Origin: Phosphitispora fastidiosa
GTDB taxonomy: Bacteria; Bacillota; Thermincolia; Thermincolales; UBA2595
Assembly (NCBI RefSeq): GCF_019008365.1
Contig: NZ_JAHHUL010000002.1
Span: 62,001-126,000 of the forward strand
DNA length: 64,000 bases
Direction: 5' to 3'
Positions 49,301 to 58,107 of this stretch are shown here, in pieces. Every line of letters starts with the position of its first letter. Position 1 is the first letter of the stretch. The notes under the pieces were generated by a model. That model saw nothing but the letters and a program-made list of their open reading frames with translations. It did not search any database and was not told the origin of the DNA. The position numbers and the translations under genes were made by a program.

Positions 49301-50557
49301 TTATCTGATAGAATTTCTATGCCAAGTCCTATTCTTTCTCCTGTACCTATGACGTCTTCTTCTCCGCTTAGTTACATTCCAGGCTACAAACAGACCCAGC
49401 ATCAGGCCCCCCGCCAACAGAGGATTAACAGGCGCTATTTGGGTTATCTCTTTTGCCTTAACTTCATTGCCTGCCACCAGATCTATTGAACCGAGGTTTT
49501 TTTCTGAGAGATGAAAAGTTATTTTACCGAGTACCTGGCCTTTTTTCACCGGAGCCCTGATATCATCTGCTACTGCCACCTTCTCAGTTACCGTACCGCT
49601 TTCACCCCTGGGAACGGTATAATAAAAGTCCTCTGCTGTTTTCAGGACCACATCCCCGATGCCATTGCTGACTGCTGCCTCCCGGACTAAAGTACCGGCC
49701 TCCTTGGCTCTTATGGTATTATACCCGGAGAATCCGTAGTCCAGCAGGTTCCCGGCATCAGTCCAGACGACAGACCCCGGTTCCCCCATGACTACTGCTA
49801 TCATTTCCTGGTCTCCCCTGGCTGCTGAGGCCACCAGACAGTTCTTTGCCTCCTTGGTATACCCCGTCTTTATCCCTGTTGCTTCCTCATAGCGCCACAG
49901 AAGCTTATTGGAATTTTGCAGCCATTTGACATCAGAATCATCTTTCCTCGGAATCACCTTTACCTTGGTACTCACGAACTCCCTAAATACCGGGTTCCGC
50001 ATGGCATACCTGGCAATTACCGCCAGGTCATAGGCTGTCGAATAGTGCTCAGGGTCCGGCAGACCATGAGGGTTAACAAAATTAGATTTTACCGCCCCCA
50101 ACTCTCTAGCCTTATTATTCATCAGCTCACTAAAGGCAGGAACGGAGCCGGCTATATGCTCTGCAACAGCAACTGCTGCATCATTAGCGGATTTTACAAA
50201 GAGGGAATAGAGCAGATTTTCCATGGTAATGGTTTCCCCTTCATGAAGCCCGATAGCAGAAGGTATCACCAGTGTCGGGTTTTTGCCTCCGGTCACTATA
50301 TCGGTAAGCTTTGTGCGTTCAATGGCAATGATGCCTGTAAGTATCTTTGTAGTGCTGGCAGGAGGCAGGGGAACATGTGCATTATATTTATAAAGTATTT
50401 CTCCACTTTTGCTATCCATGAGCAGGGCTGCTTTTCCGGACACCTGGGGAGGTACCGCTGCCTGCTGCTGGGCAGCTCCGGCAGGAGATATCAGGCATGT
50501 CGTTAAAAATAAAAACAATAGCAGTCCGCAACCGATTCTACGTACCAGTGTAATCAC
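49301..50557 (-). CDS. D-alanyl-D-alanine carboxypeptidase (DacF/PBP5 family)
   Basis: A secreted low-molecular-weight PBP that trims the stem pentapeptide. It has a signal peptide (GCGLLLFLFLTTCLISPAGA), the S11 peptidase domain with SxxK (PPASTTKILTG), SxN (KSANDAAVAVAEH) and KTG (GIKTGYTKEAKNC), a PBP5 C-terminal beta domain, and at the end a membrane helix followed by a basic tail (KRRRRRHRYRRKNR). The start is uncertain: GTG 50557 is listed, but its GGAG overlaps the codon; a CTG three codons later has that GGAG eight bases upstream, and an ATG at 50629 has no ribosome site. Confidence 0.9.
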   Translation of the reverse strand: MITLVRRIGCGLLLFLFLTTCLISPAGAAQQQAAVPPQVSGKAALLMDSKSGEILYKYNAHVPLPPASTTKILTGIIAIERTKLTDIVTGGKNPTLVIPSAIGLHEGETITMENLLYSLFVKSANDAAVAVAEHIAGSVPAFSELMNNKARELGAVKSNFVNPHGLPDPEHYSTAYDLAVIARYAMRNPVFREFVSTKVKVIPRKDDSDVKWLQNSNKLLWRYEEATGIKTGYTKEAKNCLVASAARGDQEMIAVVMGEPGSVVWTDAGNLLDYGFSGYNTIRAKEAGTLVREAAVSNGIGDVVLKTAEDFYYTVPRGESGTVTEKVAVADDIRAPVKKGQVLGKITFHLSEKNLGSIDLVAGNEVKAKEITQIAPVNPLLAGGLMLGLFVAWNVTKRRRRRHRYRRKNRTWHRNSIR

Positions 50558-50759
50558 TCCTGTTGTGCTTTTTGATCCCGGAAACTCACTGTATTTGACT
50601 GACAGTACATAAAAATTATACCCTCTCATTCTCCCCAGTGCAACCCGTTCATCCCGCCCAAATCATGCCCCGATGCATCTGCAAGTTGCATTTTAAGCGG
50701 GTTTGACTTAAAATTAAACCATTAGCGGTAATTTTTTCTAACCAAAGGAGGAACATCCA

Positions 50760-51230
50760 GTGTCACTATTCAATCGCAACAAAACAATCGAAGTAAATAG
50801 TCTCGGTGGAAATATTCTCGAAGTAACGGCACACATGAAGGATAATTTTCATGAAATAAAAACAATCATTAAATTCGATAATGATTCCAAAACTATAATC
50901 GATGCCAGGACAGACATGGTTACCGTCCCTTTTGACCTTTGCCATGAAGTTTGTCCCAGAATGAAGGAGCTGGCAGGCCTACGGCTGGAAAAGGGGGTCC
51001 GCAGGTCAATTCAGGAAATTATCGGGGGAAAACAGGGGTGTTCCCACCTTAATGACCTTACCATGGACTCAATGAATGCCCTGGTCCAGGCCAGTGGTTT
51101 CTGCCTTCTGCCAACCGAAATGCCCTTTGACGAAAAAATGGAAGTCATTAAAAAGCTCAACAAAGGCATCTGCCATACTTACAGCAATCTGGACCGCAAC
51201 CCCAGGTACATAGGCTATGATAACCTATAG
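50760..51230 (+). CDS. DUF2889 family protein
   Basis: A 156-residue protein with the DUF2889 pattern: early DNFHEIKTIIKFDNDSKTI, IDARTDMVTVPFDLC, then LAGLRLEKGVRRSI and GCSHLNDLTMDSMNAL. The family has conserved Cys and His residues (CHEVCP, GCSHL) that may bind metal; its function is unknown. GTG start with AAAGGAGG eight bases upstream. It stands alone, divergent from the carboxypeptidase gene. Confidence 0.85.
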   Translation: MSLFNRNKTIEVNSLGGNILEVTAHMKDNFHEIKTIIKFDNDSKTIIDARTDMVTVPFDLCHEVCPRMKELAGLRLEKGVRRSIQEIIGGKQGCSHLNDLTMDSMNALVQASGFCLLPTEMPFDEKMEVIKKLNKGICHTYSNLDRNPRYIGYDNL

Positions 51231-51266
51231 GACAGCGCCCCCACAGATAACAGTTAACCGGCGTCT

Positions 51267-54200
51267 CTAGCTGCGGGAGGTCTTGTTTACAACTTCGGTC
51301 AGCCGCGATATCATTGCAGCTGCCTGCGCTCTGGTAGTATTTTGGTCAGGAGAAAAGGTACTGTCAGCAAACCCCTTCATGAGTTTTGCTTTTACCGCAG
51401 CAGCCACATCTTCCCGTGCCCATAGGCTGATCCTGCCGGCATCGTTAAAATCACTGAAAATTTTGGTAAGTTCCTGCTCCTTAGGTGTCTTCAGGTTACC
51501 TGCGCGGGCCAGCAGCGCGGCAGCCTCTTCCCGGGATATGTTCCTGTCCGGCGCAAACCTGTCATGAGACACGCCGGAAACCAGCCCGGCCCTCAAGGCA
51601 GCCTCAATATACGGAAAAGCCCAGTGCCTCCGGCGCACATCACTGTAAGAAGCATCCTCCGGCTCGTATTGCTGCAGTCCCAATGTCCGTACCATGAAGG
51701 TAACAAACTCCGCCCTGGTAACACTGGCATCAGGCATGAATCTGTCCCCGGTCCTTCCGGTTACTGCCCCGCGAGCCGCTAAGAATTCGATATCCCTTTG
51801 AGCCCAGTGGAAAGCCACATCATCAAAGGTCCTGAAATAGATAGCTGCGCCAAAGTAACCCTCCCTGTCAGTCTTAATACTGACAGTCCGGCTCTTGGAG
51901 TCAACTATCCCACCGAGAATCTGCCACTCATCCTCTTCCGTGTCATAAAACAACACCGTTATCTTGTGAGCCTGTTTTTCACCAACTACGTCATCATATT
52001 TCAGCGTAACCTGATAGCGCTTGACAGGGTCATCTCCCGACCAGCGCAGGCGGAACAGGGGCCCCACGAAGGCGGACTGGTCAGGTGCATCCTCCAGGTC
52101 GCCCGGGTCTTCCACCTCCAGGAGTGATTCTGTATTGAAACCTACTGAACCCGCATCCAGCTTAATCTTTATCCAGTCATCATAGGCCTTGATTTCATCA
52201 CCGTCGGCGACCTCTGTCCTAACCTCAGAGCCCTCTTTTGCTATTGTATTATAATATACCGTCAGGGTCTTGGTGGTTGAGGCTTCCCCAAAGCTTGCGC
52301 TCAGCTCAATTTCATTCTTCCCGCCTTTCAGGGTCACACTCCGGGAAAAGCTTCCGTCAGACCTGACATCTGTCTCTTCACCGTCAATTTCAAGGGTATT
52401 GAAATCAGCTTTTTTCAATTTTCCCCTGATAGTAACCATATTGGAATAAATCGTGGCCCCTTCAAGGGGAGAGTCAACTGCAATGGAGGGCCCACTAGTA
52501 TACGTCAGTGTAATTGTGCGAGGAAGGTTCGTCCGTTCACTTAATGGAAATCCCAGCGCCTCACCCTCTGTAATAGTAACCGGCACGGTGGTAACGCTTA
52601 AACTAATTTTATTTTCTTTGTCTGACCCGTCTTTATTTGACTTCAAGGTTATCGGGCCGATACGAAACCTGCCATCATTCAAGCTGACCCTGGCAATAGT
52701 TACGCTGTCGTTCACCTCAACGGTGAATGAATCAATATCATTACTATCAGCGGGAAAAACCGTCCCCTCAAGAATGATGTCGGTCGTATCCACAGTGTCC
52801 CCGTTACTATGTGATAATATAGTGAAACTTGGAGCACCGCTATAATATATGAATAGGGTTTTTTCCGCCGATTTTTGCCCGTTATAAGCATTAATAACGA
52901 TTTCATTCCTAATTCCCGTCAGTTCCACGTCGGCGGAAAAGCTGCCATCACTGCTGCTGAAGGAAACTGTTTCATCATTAATTGTCAGCCCATTTCTTTC
53001 AGTGTTCAATACCCTGCCCTTAACAGTTACTGTATCCCTGACCACCACTTCCCCGTTTTCAGGAGAGATAATCATAATAACGGGACCGGATTCATATCTT
53101 ATATTTATGGTAGCCGCAGCAGTAGAATACCCGTCAGTGGCAGTAATCTTAATTTCATTGAGGCCTGCAGACAAAGCTATAGCCTTCTTAAAGTTCCCGC
53201 TACTGTCAAAGCTAACCGCGGAATCGTTTATTTTTAACCCCCCTGAAGGAATATTGACAACCTTTCCGGTGACAGTCACAGAATCGCTGTTTACCGTATG
53301 AGTTACCCCCTGTTCCGGAGTAAGATTGACAATACCGGGTCCCCCGCGATATTCAACTGTAACAGTTTCAACATCCTCCACACCCGCAGAGTTCAGTGCT
53401 TTAACACTTATGGTATTATATCCGGGTTTCATGGTCAGGGTTTTGGAGAAGCTCCCTGAAGAATTGAAGGAAACAACTGTCCCATTTACTGTGAGCCCGC
53501 CGGACTTAGTATTGACCACTTTCCCGGAGACCGTCAGGCTGTTTGTATAGAAAACATCGCCATTATCAGGTTCCTCAAGGGTAATTACCGGATTGGTCTC
53601 ACAATAGACGTTGAAGTTATGTGTAGTGACAACCCCACCTGCAGAAGCTGCAGCTATGGTGATAATATTTGACTGGTTTGCGATAAGGGTTACAGCCCGG
53701 GAAAAAGTCCCGTCTGCGGCTATGGAGGTACTGTTTCCGTTAACTGTAAGGGAAGCCGCATCGCGGACCGTCCCCTTTACTGTTATAGATGTTGTATAAA
53801 CTGTGCTGTTGTCTTCCGGTGAGACGTCATAGACCTGGGGACCCGCTTCACCGTAATATATGGTAATATCCCTGGTTTCCCTTGCCCCGCCCCCCTCCGC
53901 GGTAATGGCAATCCGGTTAGCTCCACTTATCAGGTTCAGAGTTGCTGAAAAGACTCCTGCTGCAAAACTCTCATTGACAGCATCCCCGTTAAGAGTAACA
54001 GCCACTGAATCTGCATTGGGAGCAACTCCTGCAAGGCTGACCGAACCTGTAGTTGTGGTAATATAATCATTAACATCAATCCCATTTACTGTGACATCAG
54101 AAATAAGAGATGACTTGGTATAGGTGAGATGCAGGGTTTCGGTGATTGTGAGCCCGGAGTTGCCGGCAGTGAACACAATCACATTATCACCAGGGACAAG

Positions 54201-54722
54201 GGTCACATCTGCAGTGAAACCCCCGCTCCCATTAGGGACGTACGGTATGTCAGTGACCCAATTTAACTTAACGTCAAGGGAATCGGCATCAGTCAGGGTC
54301 CCGCTAATACTTTGGCTTGCCGCATAAACCTGTTCATTGTCATCGTGACTGGAAATATGTATTACAGGCCTGACAGCATCAGGATCATAATGTACGGAAA
54401 GATATGTATTTGAGGTATATCCTGAAGAACTGGTGGCAGAAATCCTGATGGAATTAGTACCCTCTGACAGGTTGCGGACAGTATACGAAAAAAAACCGCT
54501 GCTTCCAAAGGAAACACTAACGCCATTTATCCTCAGGATTGTTGCATTTGTCACATATCCCGTTACAGCTATTGAGTTTGTGGTGACAACAGCATCATCG
54601 ACCGGCGTGGACACCGTTATGGTGGGTCTGGTTGCCGCAAACACAGCCGGTCCCGGTAACACAAGACTGAAAAGCATGATGGTAAGCAGCATTTTGGCTA
54701 TAAATCTGTTCCCTTTTTTCAA
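51267..54722 (-). CDS. SLH-domain surface protein with nine Ig-like repeats
   Basis: A secreted 1151-residue protein. After a signal peptide (MLLTIMLFSLVLPGPAVFAA) come nine tandem repeats of about 85 residues with the pattern SP.(D/N)G..V.T..ITV.G.V, TVNG, FS..V.L..G.N.I.I.A, typical of Big_9/glucodextranase-B-like Ig folds; repeat 8 carries an insertion of about 30 residues. A linker domain (FRLRWSGDDPVKRYQVTLKY) follows, and three SLH domains (VAFHWAQRDIEFLAARGAV and two more) anchor it to secondary wall polymer. TTG 54722 has GGGGGGG six bases upstream; the frame remains open to 54974 through an inverted-repeat element. Confidence 0.92.
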   Translation of the reverse strand: MKKGNRFIAKMLLTIMLFSLVLPGPAVFAATRPTITVSTPVDDAVVTTNSIAVTGYVTNATILRINGVSVSFGSSGFFSYTVRNLSEGTNSIRISATSSSGYTSNTYLSVHYDPDAVRPVIHISSHDDNEQVYAASQSISGTLTDADSLDVKLNWVTDIPYVPNGSGGFTADVTLVPGDNVIVFTAGNSGLTITETLHLTYTKSSLISDVTVNGIDVNDYITTTTGSVSLAGVAPNADSVAVTLNGDAVNESFAAGVFSATLNLISGANRIAITAEGGGARETRDITIYYGEAGPQVYDVSPEDNSTVYTTSITVKGTVRDAASLTVNGNSTSIAADGTFSRAVTLIANQSNIITIAAASAGGVVTTHNFNVYCETNPVITLEEPDNGDVFYTNSLTVSGKVVNTKSGGLTVNGTVVSFNSSGSFSKTLTMKPGYNTISVKALNSAGVEDVETVTVEYRGGPGIVNLTPEQGVTHTVNSDSVTVTGKVVNIPSGGLKINDSAVSFDSSGNFKKAIALSAGLNEIKITATDGYSTAAATINIRYESGPVIMIISPENGEVVVRDTVTVKGRVLNTERNGLTINDETVSFSSSDGSFSADVELTGIRNEIVINAYNGQKSAEKTLFIYYSGAPSFTILSHSNGDTVDTTDIILEGTVFPADSNDIDSFTVEVNDSVTIARVSLNDGRFRIGPITLKSNKDGSDKENKISLSVTTVPVTITEGEALGFPLSERTNLPRTITLTYTSGPSIAVDSPLEGATIYSNMVTIRGKLKKADFNTLEIDGEETDVRSDGSFSRSVTLKGGKNEIELSASFGEASTTKTLTVYYNTIAKEGSEVRTEVADGDEIKAYDDWIKIKLDAGSVGFNTESLLEVEDPGDLEDAPDQSAFVGPLFRLRWSGDDPVKRYQVTLKYDDVVGEKQAHKITVLFYDTEEDEWQILGGIVDSKSRTVSIKTDREGYFGAAIYFRTFDDVAFHWAQRDIEFLAARGAVTGRTGDRFMPDASVTRAEFVTFMVRTLGLQQYEPEDASYSDVRRRHWAFPYIEAALRAGLVSGVSHDRFAPDRNISREEAAALLARAGNLKTPKEQELTKIFSDFNDAGRISLWAREDVAAAVKAKLMKGFADSTFSPDQNTTRAQAAAMISRLTEVVNKTSRS

Positions 54723-54837
54723 TGAAGGCCCCCCCTGAATATTAGTCCTATATTTTCCCATATTTCGACAAAAATCCGTAAAATCCTTTGCGAGAGTGGA
54801 AAATAAATGTTGGCTTCCGGAAATGACTGTGAAAAGA

Positions 54838-54976
54838 ATATGGTAAGGTGCTGTACCGATTTTCCGCACTGCCGCCAGTGAGTCTAGCTGCCACCCACCG
54901 GCAATAAGGCAGCGTCCCCGAACTCGATGGCTCATTGGGCTTTTCTTGCTGGATCTTGTACAGCACCTCACCATAT
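54838..54976. repeat. 139-bp element with 19-bp inverted ends
   Basis: ATATGGTAAGGTGCTGTAC (54838-54856) and its complement with one mismatch (54958-54976) bound 101 bases that hold inner pairings such as GCTGCC/GGCAGC and CAGTGAG/CTCATTG. It lies in the SLH gene leader. It could be a non-autonomous mobile repeat, or a structured RNA leader of the SLH gene when transcribed on the minus strand. No known class recognised. Confidence 0.65.
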
Positions 54977-55037
54977 GCTACAGTCATTTCCTAAGCCAAC
55001 AGTTAAAAGAATCCTATATTTGTGTGGAATTAATAAG

Positions 55038-55075
55038 GAGAGTGGCAGTTCATATCAAAATGAACTGCCACTCTC
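55038..55075. repeat. 38-bp hairpin, copy 1
   Basis: A 16-bp perfect stem (GAGAGTGGCAGTTCAT and complement) with loop ATCAAA. The same hairpin, nearly unchanged, occurs at 55287-55324; the two copies flank the 118-bp palindromic element. No gene ends at this copy. Confidence 0.8.
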
Positions 55076-55121
55076 AGGCTGTCGACAAAGTCAAAAATTT
55101 TGAACTACATAAATGTTGTAA

Positions 55122-55239
55122 GACAGAGGCAGATGTGTTCCGGATGGCGGGTCTGTCGTCCGTCCGGCCCGCGACCCGCAAAGCGGGAGCGGATGCCGGC
55201 GGAGATGTAGCCCGCCGTAGGAATTCATCTGCCTCTGTC
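55122..55239. repeat. 118-bp rod-like palindromic repeat (long-hairpin element)
   Basis: Perfect 14-bp ends (GACAGAGGCAGATG and complement) followed inward by TTCC/GGAA, GGCGGG/CCCGCC, TCCG-CCGGC/GCCGG-CGGA, CCGC/GCGG and CCCGC/GCGGG around an AAA loop, so nearly the whole element folds into one rod. Its left half matches the fragment at 8871-8920 and its ends and tip match the element at 9000-9116. No coding capacity seen. Confidence 0.8.
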
Positions 55240-55286
55240 AATATTACAGTTTAATACTCAAATTATGTGGGGTTTGTCAATAAGCA

Positions 55287-55324
55287 GAAAGTGGCAGTTC
55301 ATATCAAAATGAACTGCCACTCTC
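55287..55324 (-). terminator. 38-bp hairpin, copy 2: probable splB terminator
   Basis: The same stem as at 55038-55075 with one mismatch, lying 8 bases after the splB stop on the minus strand and followed by TTTCTGCTTATTG. Position and stem strength suit a terminator, though the T run is weak. Confidence 0.6.
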
Positions 55325-55331
55325 TTAATTA

Positions 55332-56381
55332 TCATACAAAATATTCCACTGCTGCCTGGGGGATGCTTTGGTCCACCATGTCCTGTAAGAAGGTTTTTAT
55401 TTCTGCCATTTTCTCCGGGGGATACACATATTTACCATAACCGAACTGGCCGTACTTGAATTTGCGGTTCTCTTCCACCATTGGCAGAGTCGTCTCCGGG
55501 AAGATATCCAGGATGTTATTTTTGGCCCTCTGGGTAAAGCGATGGGTTATCAGCTCAATGGTGAGCTGTTCCCCGGAACCAAAGCGTTTCCTCAGCTCGG
55601 AAAACACAGCCCGGTATTCCTCCTGCCAGCCTTCATACTCAATTATCGGAGCCACAATAAACCCTGTCGGGTAGCCCGCCTGATATACCTTCCGGGCAGC
55701 TTCAAGGCGTTGGAGCAGCCTTGGAGTTCTCTGCTCATACCGGTCAATAACCGTAGGGGCATTTAGGCTGAATCGAAATCTGGTATGGCCTTTGTGTTCC
55801 AGCTTCAACAGGCTGTCCACATTGGTGAATTTGGTCACAAACCTGAACCTGCCCATTTCCTGGATACCGAAATAGTTAATAGCTTTCGCCAAGGCCCCGG
55901 TATAAGGTTCAACAGGAAGGGGGTCCGAGGTGGCCGCACCCTCAAAAATTGTAATCTCCGGCTCTCTGGAAGTAATATACTCTTTGGCCTTGTCCAATAT
56001 CTGATCAATATTAACATAGACCCTGATATAGGGTTTTTTGCCAAGTGTCGTGTTCAGGTAACAATATTGGCACATCCCTGGGCAGCTAGTCGCCAAAGGC
56101 AGCTGAAAGTGTGCCGAGGGCTTGCAGGTCTGAAACTCAAGAGTCTTCCTGACTCCCACAACCATAGTATTCTTGCCCTCCTGATATGCTTCCCGGGGCG
56201 TTTTTCCGGGTATCCCGGTTATTCTGTTGTGAGACCCGGCCAGTTTTATCTCCACCCCCATCTCTTCCAGAGCCTGGTGTATTTCTTTTCCCAGCTGATA
56301 CTCCAGAGCCTCTCTCTCGAAATATGCCCTCCGGGGTATAAAAGAAAATTCTCCTTTATTCACGAGAATTTTTGACTCCAT
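55332..56381 (-). CDS. splB: SplB-type spore photoproduct lyase / radical SAM protein
   Basis: A radical SAM enzyme of about 350 residues. The cluster-binding motif CPGMCQYCYLNTTLG has the CxxxCxxC spacing, and the context (ATSCPGMCQYCYL, FVTKFTNVDSLL, RFRFSLNAP, APIIEYEGWQEEY) is that of SplB, which reverses spore photoproduct in UV-damaged spore DNA. A C-terminal Tyr-rich end (FGYGKYVYPPEKM) is typical. The start is uncertain: ATG 56381 has no clear site, GTG 56363 has GGAG at 12 bases; either overlaps the end of the upstream small gene. Confidence 0.85.
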   Translation of the reverse strand: MESKILVNKGEFSFIPRRAYFEREALEYQLGKEIHQALEEMGVEIKLAGSHNRITGIPGKTPREAYQEGKNTMVVGVRKTLEFQTCKPSAHFQLPLATSCPGMCQYCYLNTTLGKKPYIRVYVNIDQILDKAKEYITSREPEITIFEGAATSDPLPVEPYTGALAKAINYFGIQEMGRFRFVTKFTNVDSLLKLEHKGHTRFRFSLNAPTVIDRYEQRTPRLLQRLEAARKVYQAGYPTGFIVAPIIEYEGWQEEYRAVFSELRKRFGSGEQLTIELITHRFTQRAKNNILDIFPETTLPMVEENRKFKYGQFGYGKYVYPPEKMAEIKTFLQDMVDQSIPQAAVEYFV

Positions 56382-56613
56382 CTTCAATATCATCATTGCT
56401 GTCTTTATCTGCAATCAAAAATTCTTCATCAGCGGGACTTCCCTCAACACTGGCAAAAACTGCCGACCCCAGTTCAGTGGGTACAAATTCCGGAGGAACC
56501 TGCAGCTTATAGTCAAGCTTCTCTTCTGTTTCCACTGTCCGGTCTTGCTTTACCCCTGCTGCATCTTTCCTTTGTGCTGCGGTATCTTTTTGGGCCTTTT
56601 TGTGGGTTACCAT
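56356..56613 (-). CDS. Small charged hypothetical protein
   Basis: An 85-residue soluble protein with a basic N-terminal third (MVTHKKAQKDTAAQRKDAAG) and an acidic C-terminus (DKDSNDDIEDGVKNSRE), probably disordered. Not recognised. Its stop overlaps the start region of splB, and AGGAGG precedes its ATG, which supports translation. It may be a spore-associated partner of splB, but this is only positional. Confidence 0.5.
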   Translation of the reverse strand: MVTHKKAQKDTAAQRKDAAGVKQDRTVETEEKLDYKLQVPPEFVPTELGSAVFASVEGSPADEEFLIADKDSNDDIEDGVKNSRE

Positions 56614-56673
56614 AAACCTGCCTCCTAAAAAAGATTACTCGATTTTCTTATATGTGCAGGGATAGTATGCCCG

Positions 56674-57195
56674 TTATTTCTTTTTGTTATGGGATTCCCA
56701 TTCAAAATCTACCATACTAAATTCAAATGGGTTCTTTTCCAGCAATTCTTTTTCCAGAGCAGTAAGTTCCTTTTCCGGCATTACTGCCGGACCGCTGCGC
56801 TCTAGCCACCAATCATGGCTGCCGCCATAGATTAAAATGGCGCCCATAGCAACTTTAGGAATTAGAAAACCTACCAGGAACCCCAGGGCAAATTCATATC
56901 CTCCCCTGGGTATAGTAAAGAACATAACCATGATGATGAGCCAAAATCTCAGATAATAATAAACAAATGCCACCACTTTTGCCCGTATAGGGGACTTAAA
57001 TCTTTGATAAATCCAAGGAACGAGGCTCAGGGCCTTATAATTCAGAACCATTAGGAAGCAGCTAATAAATATTCCCACCGTAAGAGCTTTGTGCCCCAGC
57101 AGGAATGTTACCACACATACTGCTGCAGAGATGACCGCACTCCATTTAGCGATTCTTCTCTGCTCCTTTGCCGAAGTAATATCAAGTTTTCCCAT
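56674..57195 (-). CDS. ATP synthase subunit I-like membrane protein
   Basis: A 173-residue protein with four hydrophobic segments arranged in two hairpins (SAVISAAVCVVTFLLGHKAL, VGIFISCFLMVLNYKAL, FWLIIMVMFFTIPRGGYEFA, GFLVGFLIPKVAMGAILIYG), like AtpI/UncI. No ATP synthase operon is in the window. The extended C-terminus (EKELLEKNPFEFSMVDFEWE) is not part of usual AtpI. A 9-bp perfect hairpin (57217-57237) lies just upstream of its ribosome site GGGAGG. Confidence 0.65.
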   Translation of the reverse strand: MGKLDITSAKEQRRIAKWSAVISAAVCVVTFLLGHKALTVGIFISCFLMVLNYKALSLVPWIYQRFKSPIRAKVVAFVYYYLRFWLIIMVMFFTIPRGGYEFALGFLVGFLIPKVAMGAILIYGGSHDWWLERSGPAVMPEKELTALEKELLEKNPFEFSMVDFEWESHNKKK

Positions 57196-57216
57196 TGCCT
57201 ATTCCTCCCATTTCTC

Positions 57217-57237
57217 ACAAGGCACCTCGTGCCTTGT
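57217..57237. promoter_or_regulatory. Palindrome upstream of the AtpI-like gene
   Basis: ACAAGGCAC-CTC-GTGCCTTGT, a perfect 9-bp stem with 3-base loop, ending 22 bp before the start codon. There is no T run, so it is an operator or an mRNA hairpin rather than a terminator. Confidence 0.45.
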
Positions 57238-57310
57238 AAACAACACAGGCAACATCCTCCTATTCGGTTGTCCGCCTTACTTCGTCCTACCACCCCCTAA
57301 AATGAGCAAA

Positions 57311-57338
57311 CCTCTGAAGCCATAAAATGGCCCAGAGG
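57311..57338 (-). terminator. Terminator of the two-component operon
   Basis: CCTCTG and CAGAGG with inner CCAT/ATGG pairing, then TTTGCTCATTTT on the minus strand, 4 bases after the histidine kinase stop. Confidence 0.75.
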
Positions 57339-57341
57339 CTG

Positions 57342-58064
57342 TCAAGCAGGTTCTCCTGGTATCGGGACAGTAATATAAATAACAGTCCCTTCACCCGGAG
57401 CTGTTTCCAGGACAATTTCTGCATTGATTAGCTGTGCCCTCTCAAACATCCCTGCCAACCCAAGTTTACGGTTGCTGAGAAGGATTGACTTCACCTCTGG
57501 AAAACCGCTAATCCCAATACCGTTGTCCCTGACCATAAATCTTGCTGTATCCCTGCCAAATTCAATACTTATGTCTACACGGGAAGCCTCTGAGTGGCGG
57601 GCAACATTGTTGAGGGCTTCCTGAATAATCCGGAAAATACTGACCTCCACTTCAGGCTGGAAACGATGAAGTGGACCCTTTATCTCCAGACTTGTCCTGA
57701 TTCCGTAATTTTTCCGAAGTTCTTCGGCAAGGTAATCCAGTGAGGGGAGCAGTCCAAGGTGATCAAGAATGGAAGGCCGCAGGTTTGAGCTCAAATGACG
57801 AACCTCCCTGATAACACTCTTCAACTGTTCCGTAAGCTGCAGAAGGAACCTGGTATATGGCATAGTACTCAAATTCTGATTTTTTGCCATAAAATTTTCT
57901 GATTGGTGGAGTATGGCAATCAATGACTGAACAGTGCTGTCGTGAAGTTCCCTGGCTATACGAAGTCTTTCTTCCTCCTGGGCCAGGGTAACCTGTTTTA
58001 CATACAGACGCAGGTTATTTTCATTGTTCTGCACATTATAGATGTCCGGCTCCACGGGCAACAC
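57342..58064 (-). CDS. NarL-type sensor histidine kinase, cytoplasmic
   Basis: A 240-residue kinase of the HisKA_3/HATPase class (DegS, NarX type). The phospho-acceptor His is in IARELHDSTVQSLIAIL near residue 42; the ATP domain shows FRIIQEALNNVARHSEAS, VRDNGIGISGF and LGLAGMFERAQLI, and it ends with the G-box GEGTVIYITVP. No membrane helix and almost no sensor region, so the input is unknown or a partner protein. It follows its response regulator by 43 bp. Confidence 0.92.
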   Translation of the reverse strand: MLPVEPDIYNVQNNENNLRLYVKQVTLAQEEERLRIARELHDSTVQSLIAILHQSENFMAKNQNLSTMPYTRFLLQLTEQLKSVIREVRHLSSNLRPSILDHLGLLPSLDYLAEELRKNYGIRTSLEIKGPLHRFQPEVEVSIFRIIQEALNNVARHSEASRVDISIEFGRDTARFMVRDNGIGISGFPEVKSILLSNRKLGLAGMFERAQLINAEIVLETAPGEGTVIYITVPIPGEPA

Positions 58065-58107
58065 ATCTCCTTTCCCATAGAACAGCGAACTTCAGTTAAT
58101 CCAGCCT

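Noticed and set aside
51267-54722. Treating the Ig-like repeats of the SLH gene as a DNA repeat array
   Set aside because: Repeats are conserved in protein pattern but strongly diverged in DNA; they are ordinary domain repeats.
54838-54976. A c-di-GMP, c-di-AMP, cobalamin or lysine riboswitch in the SLH leader
   Set aside because: I compared the element with the core motifs of these classes as I know them and found no match.
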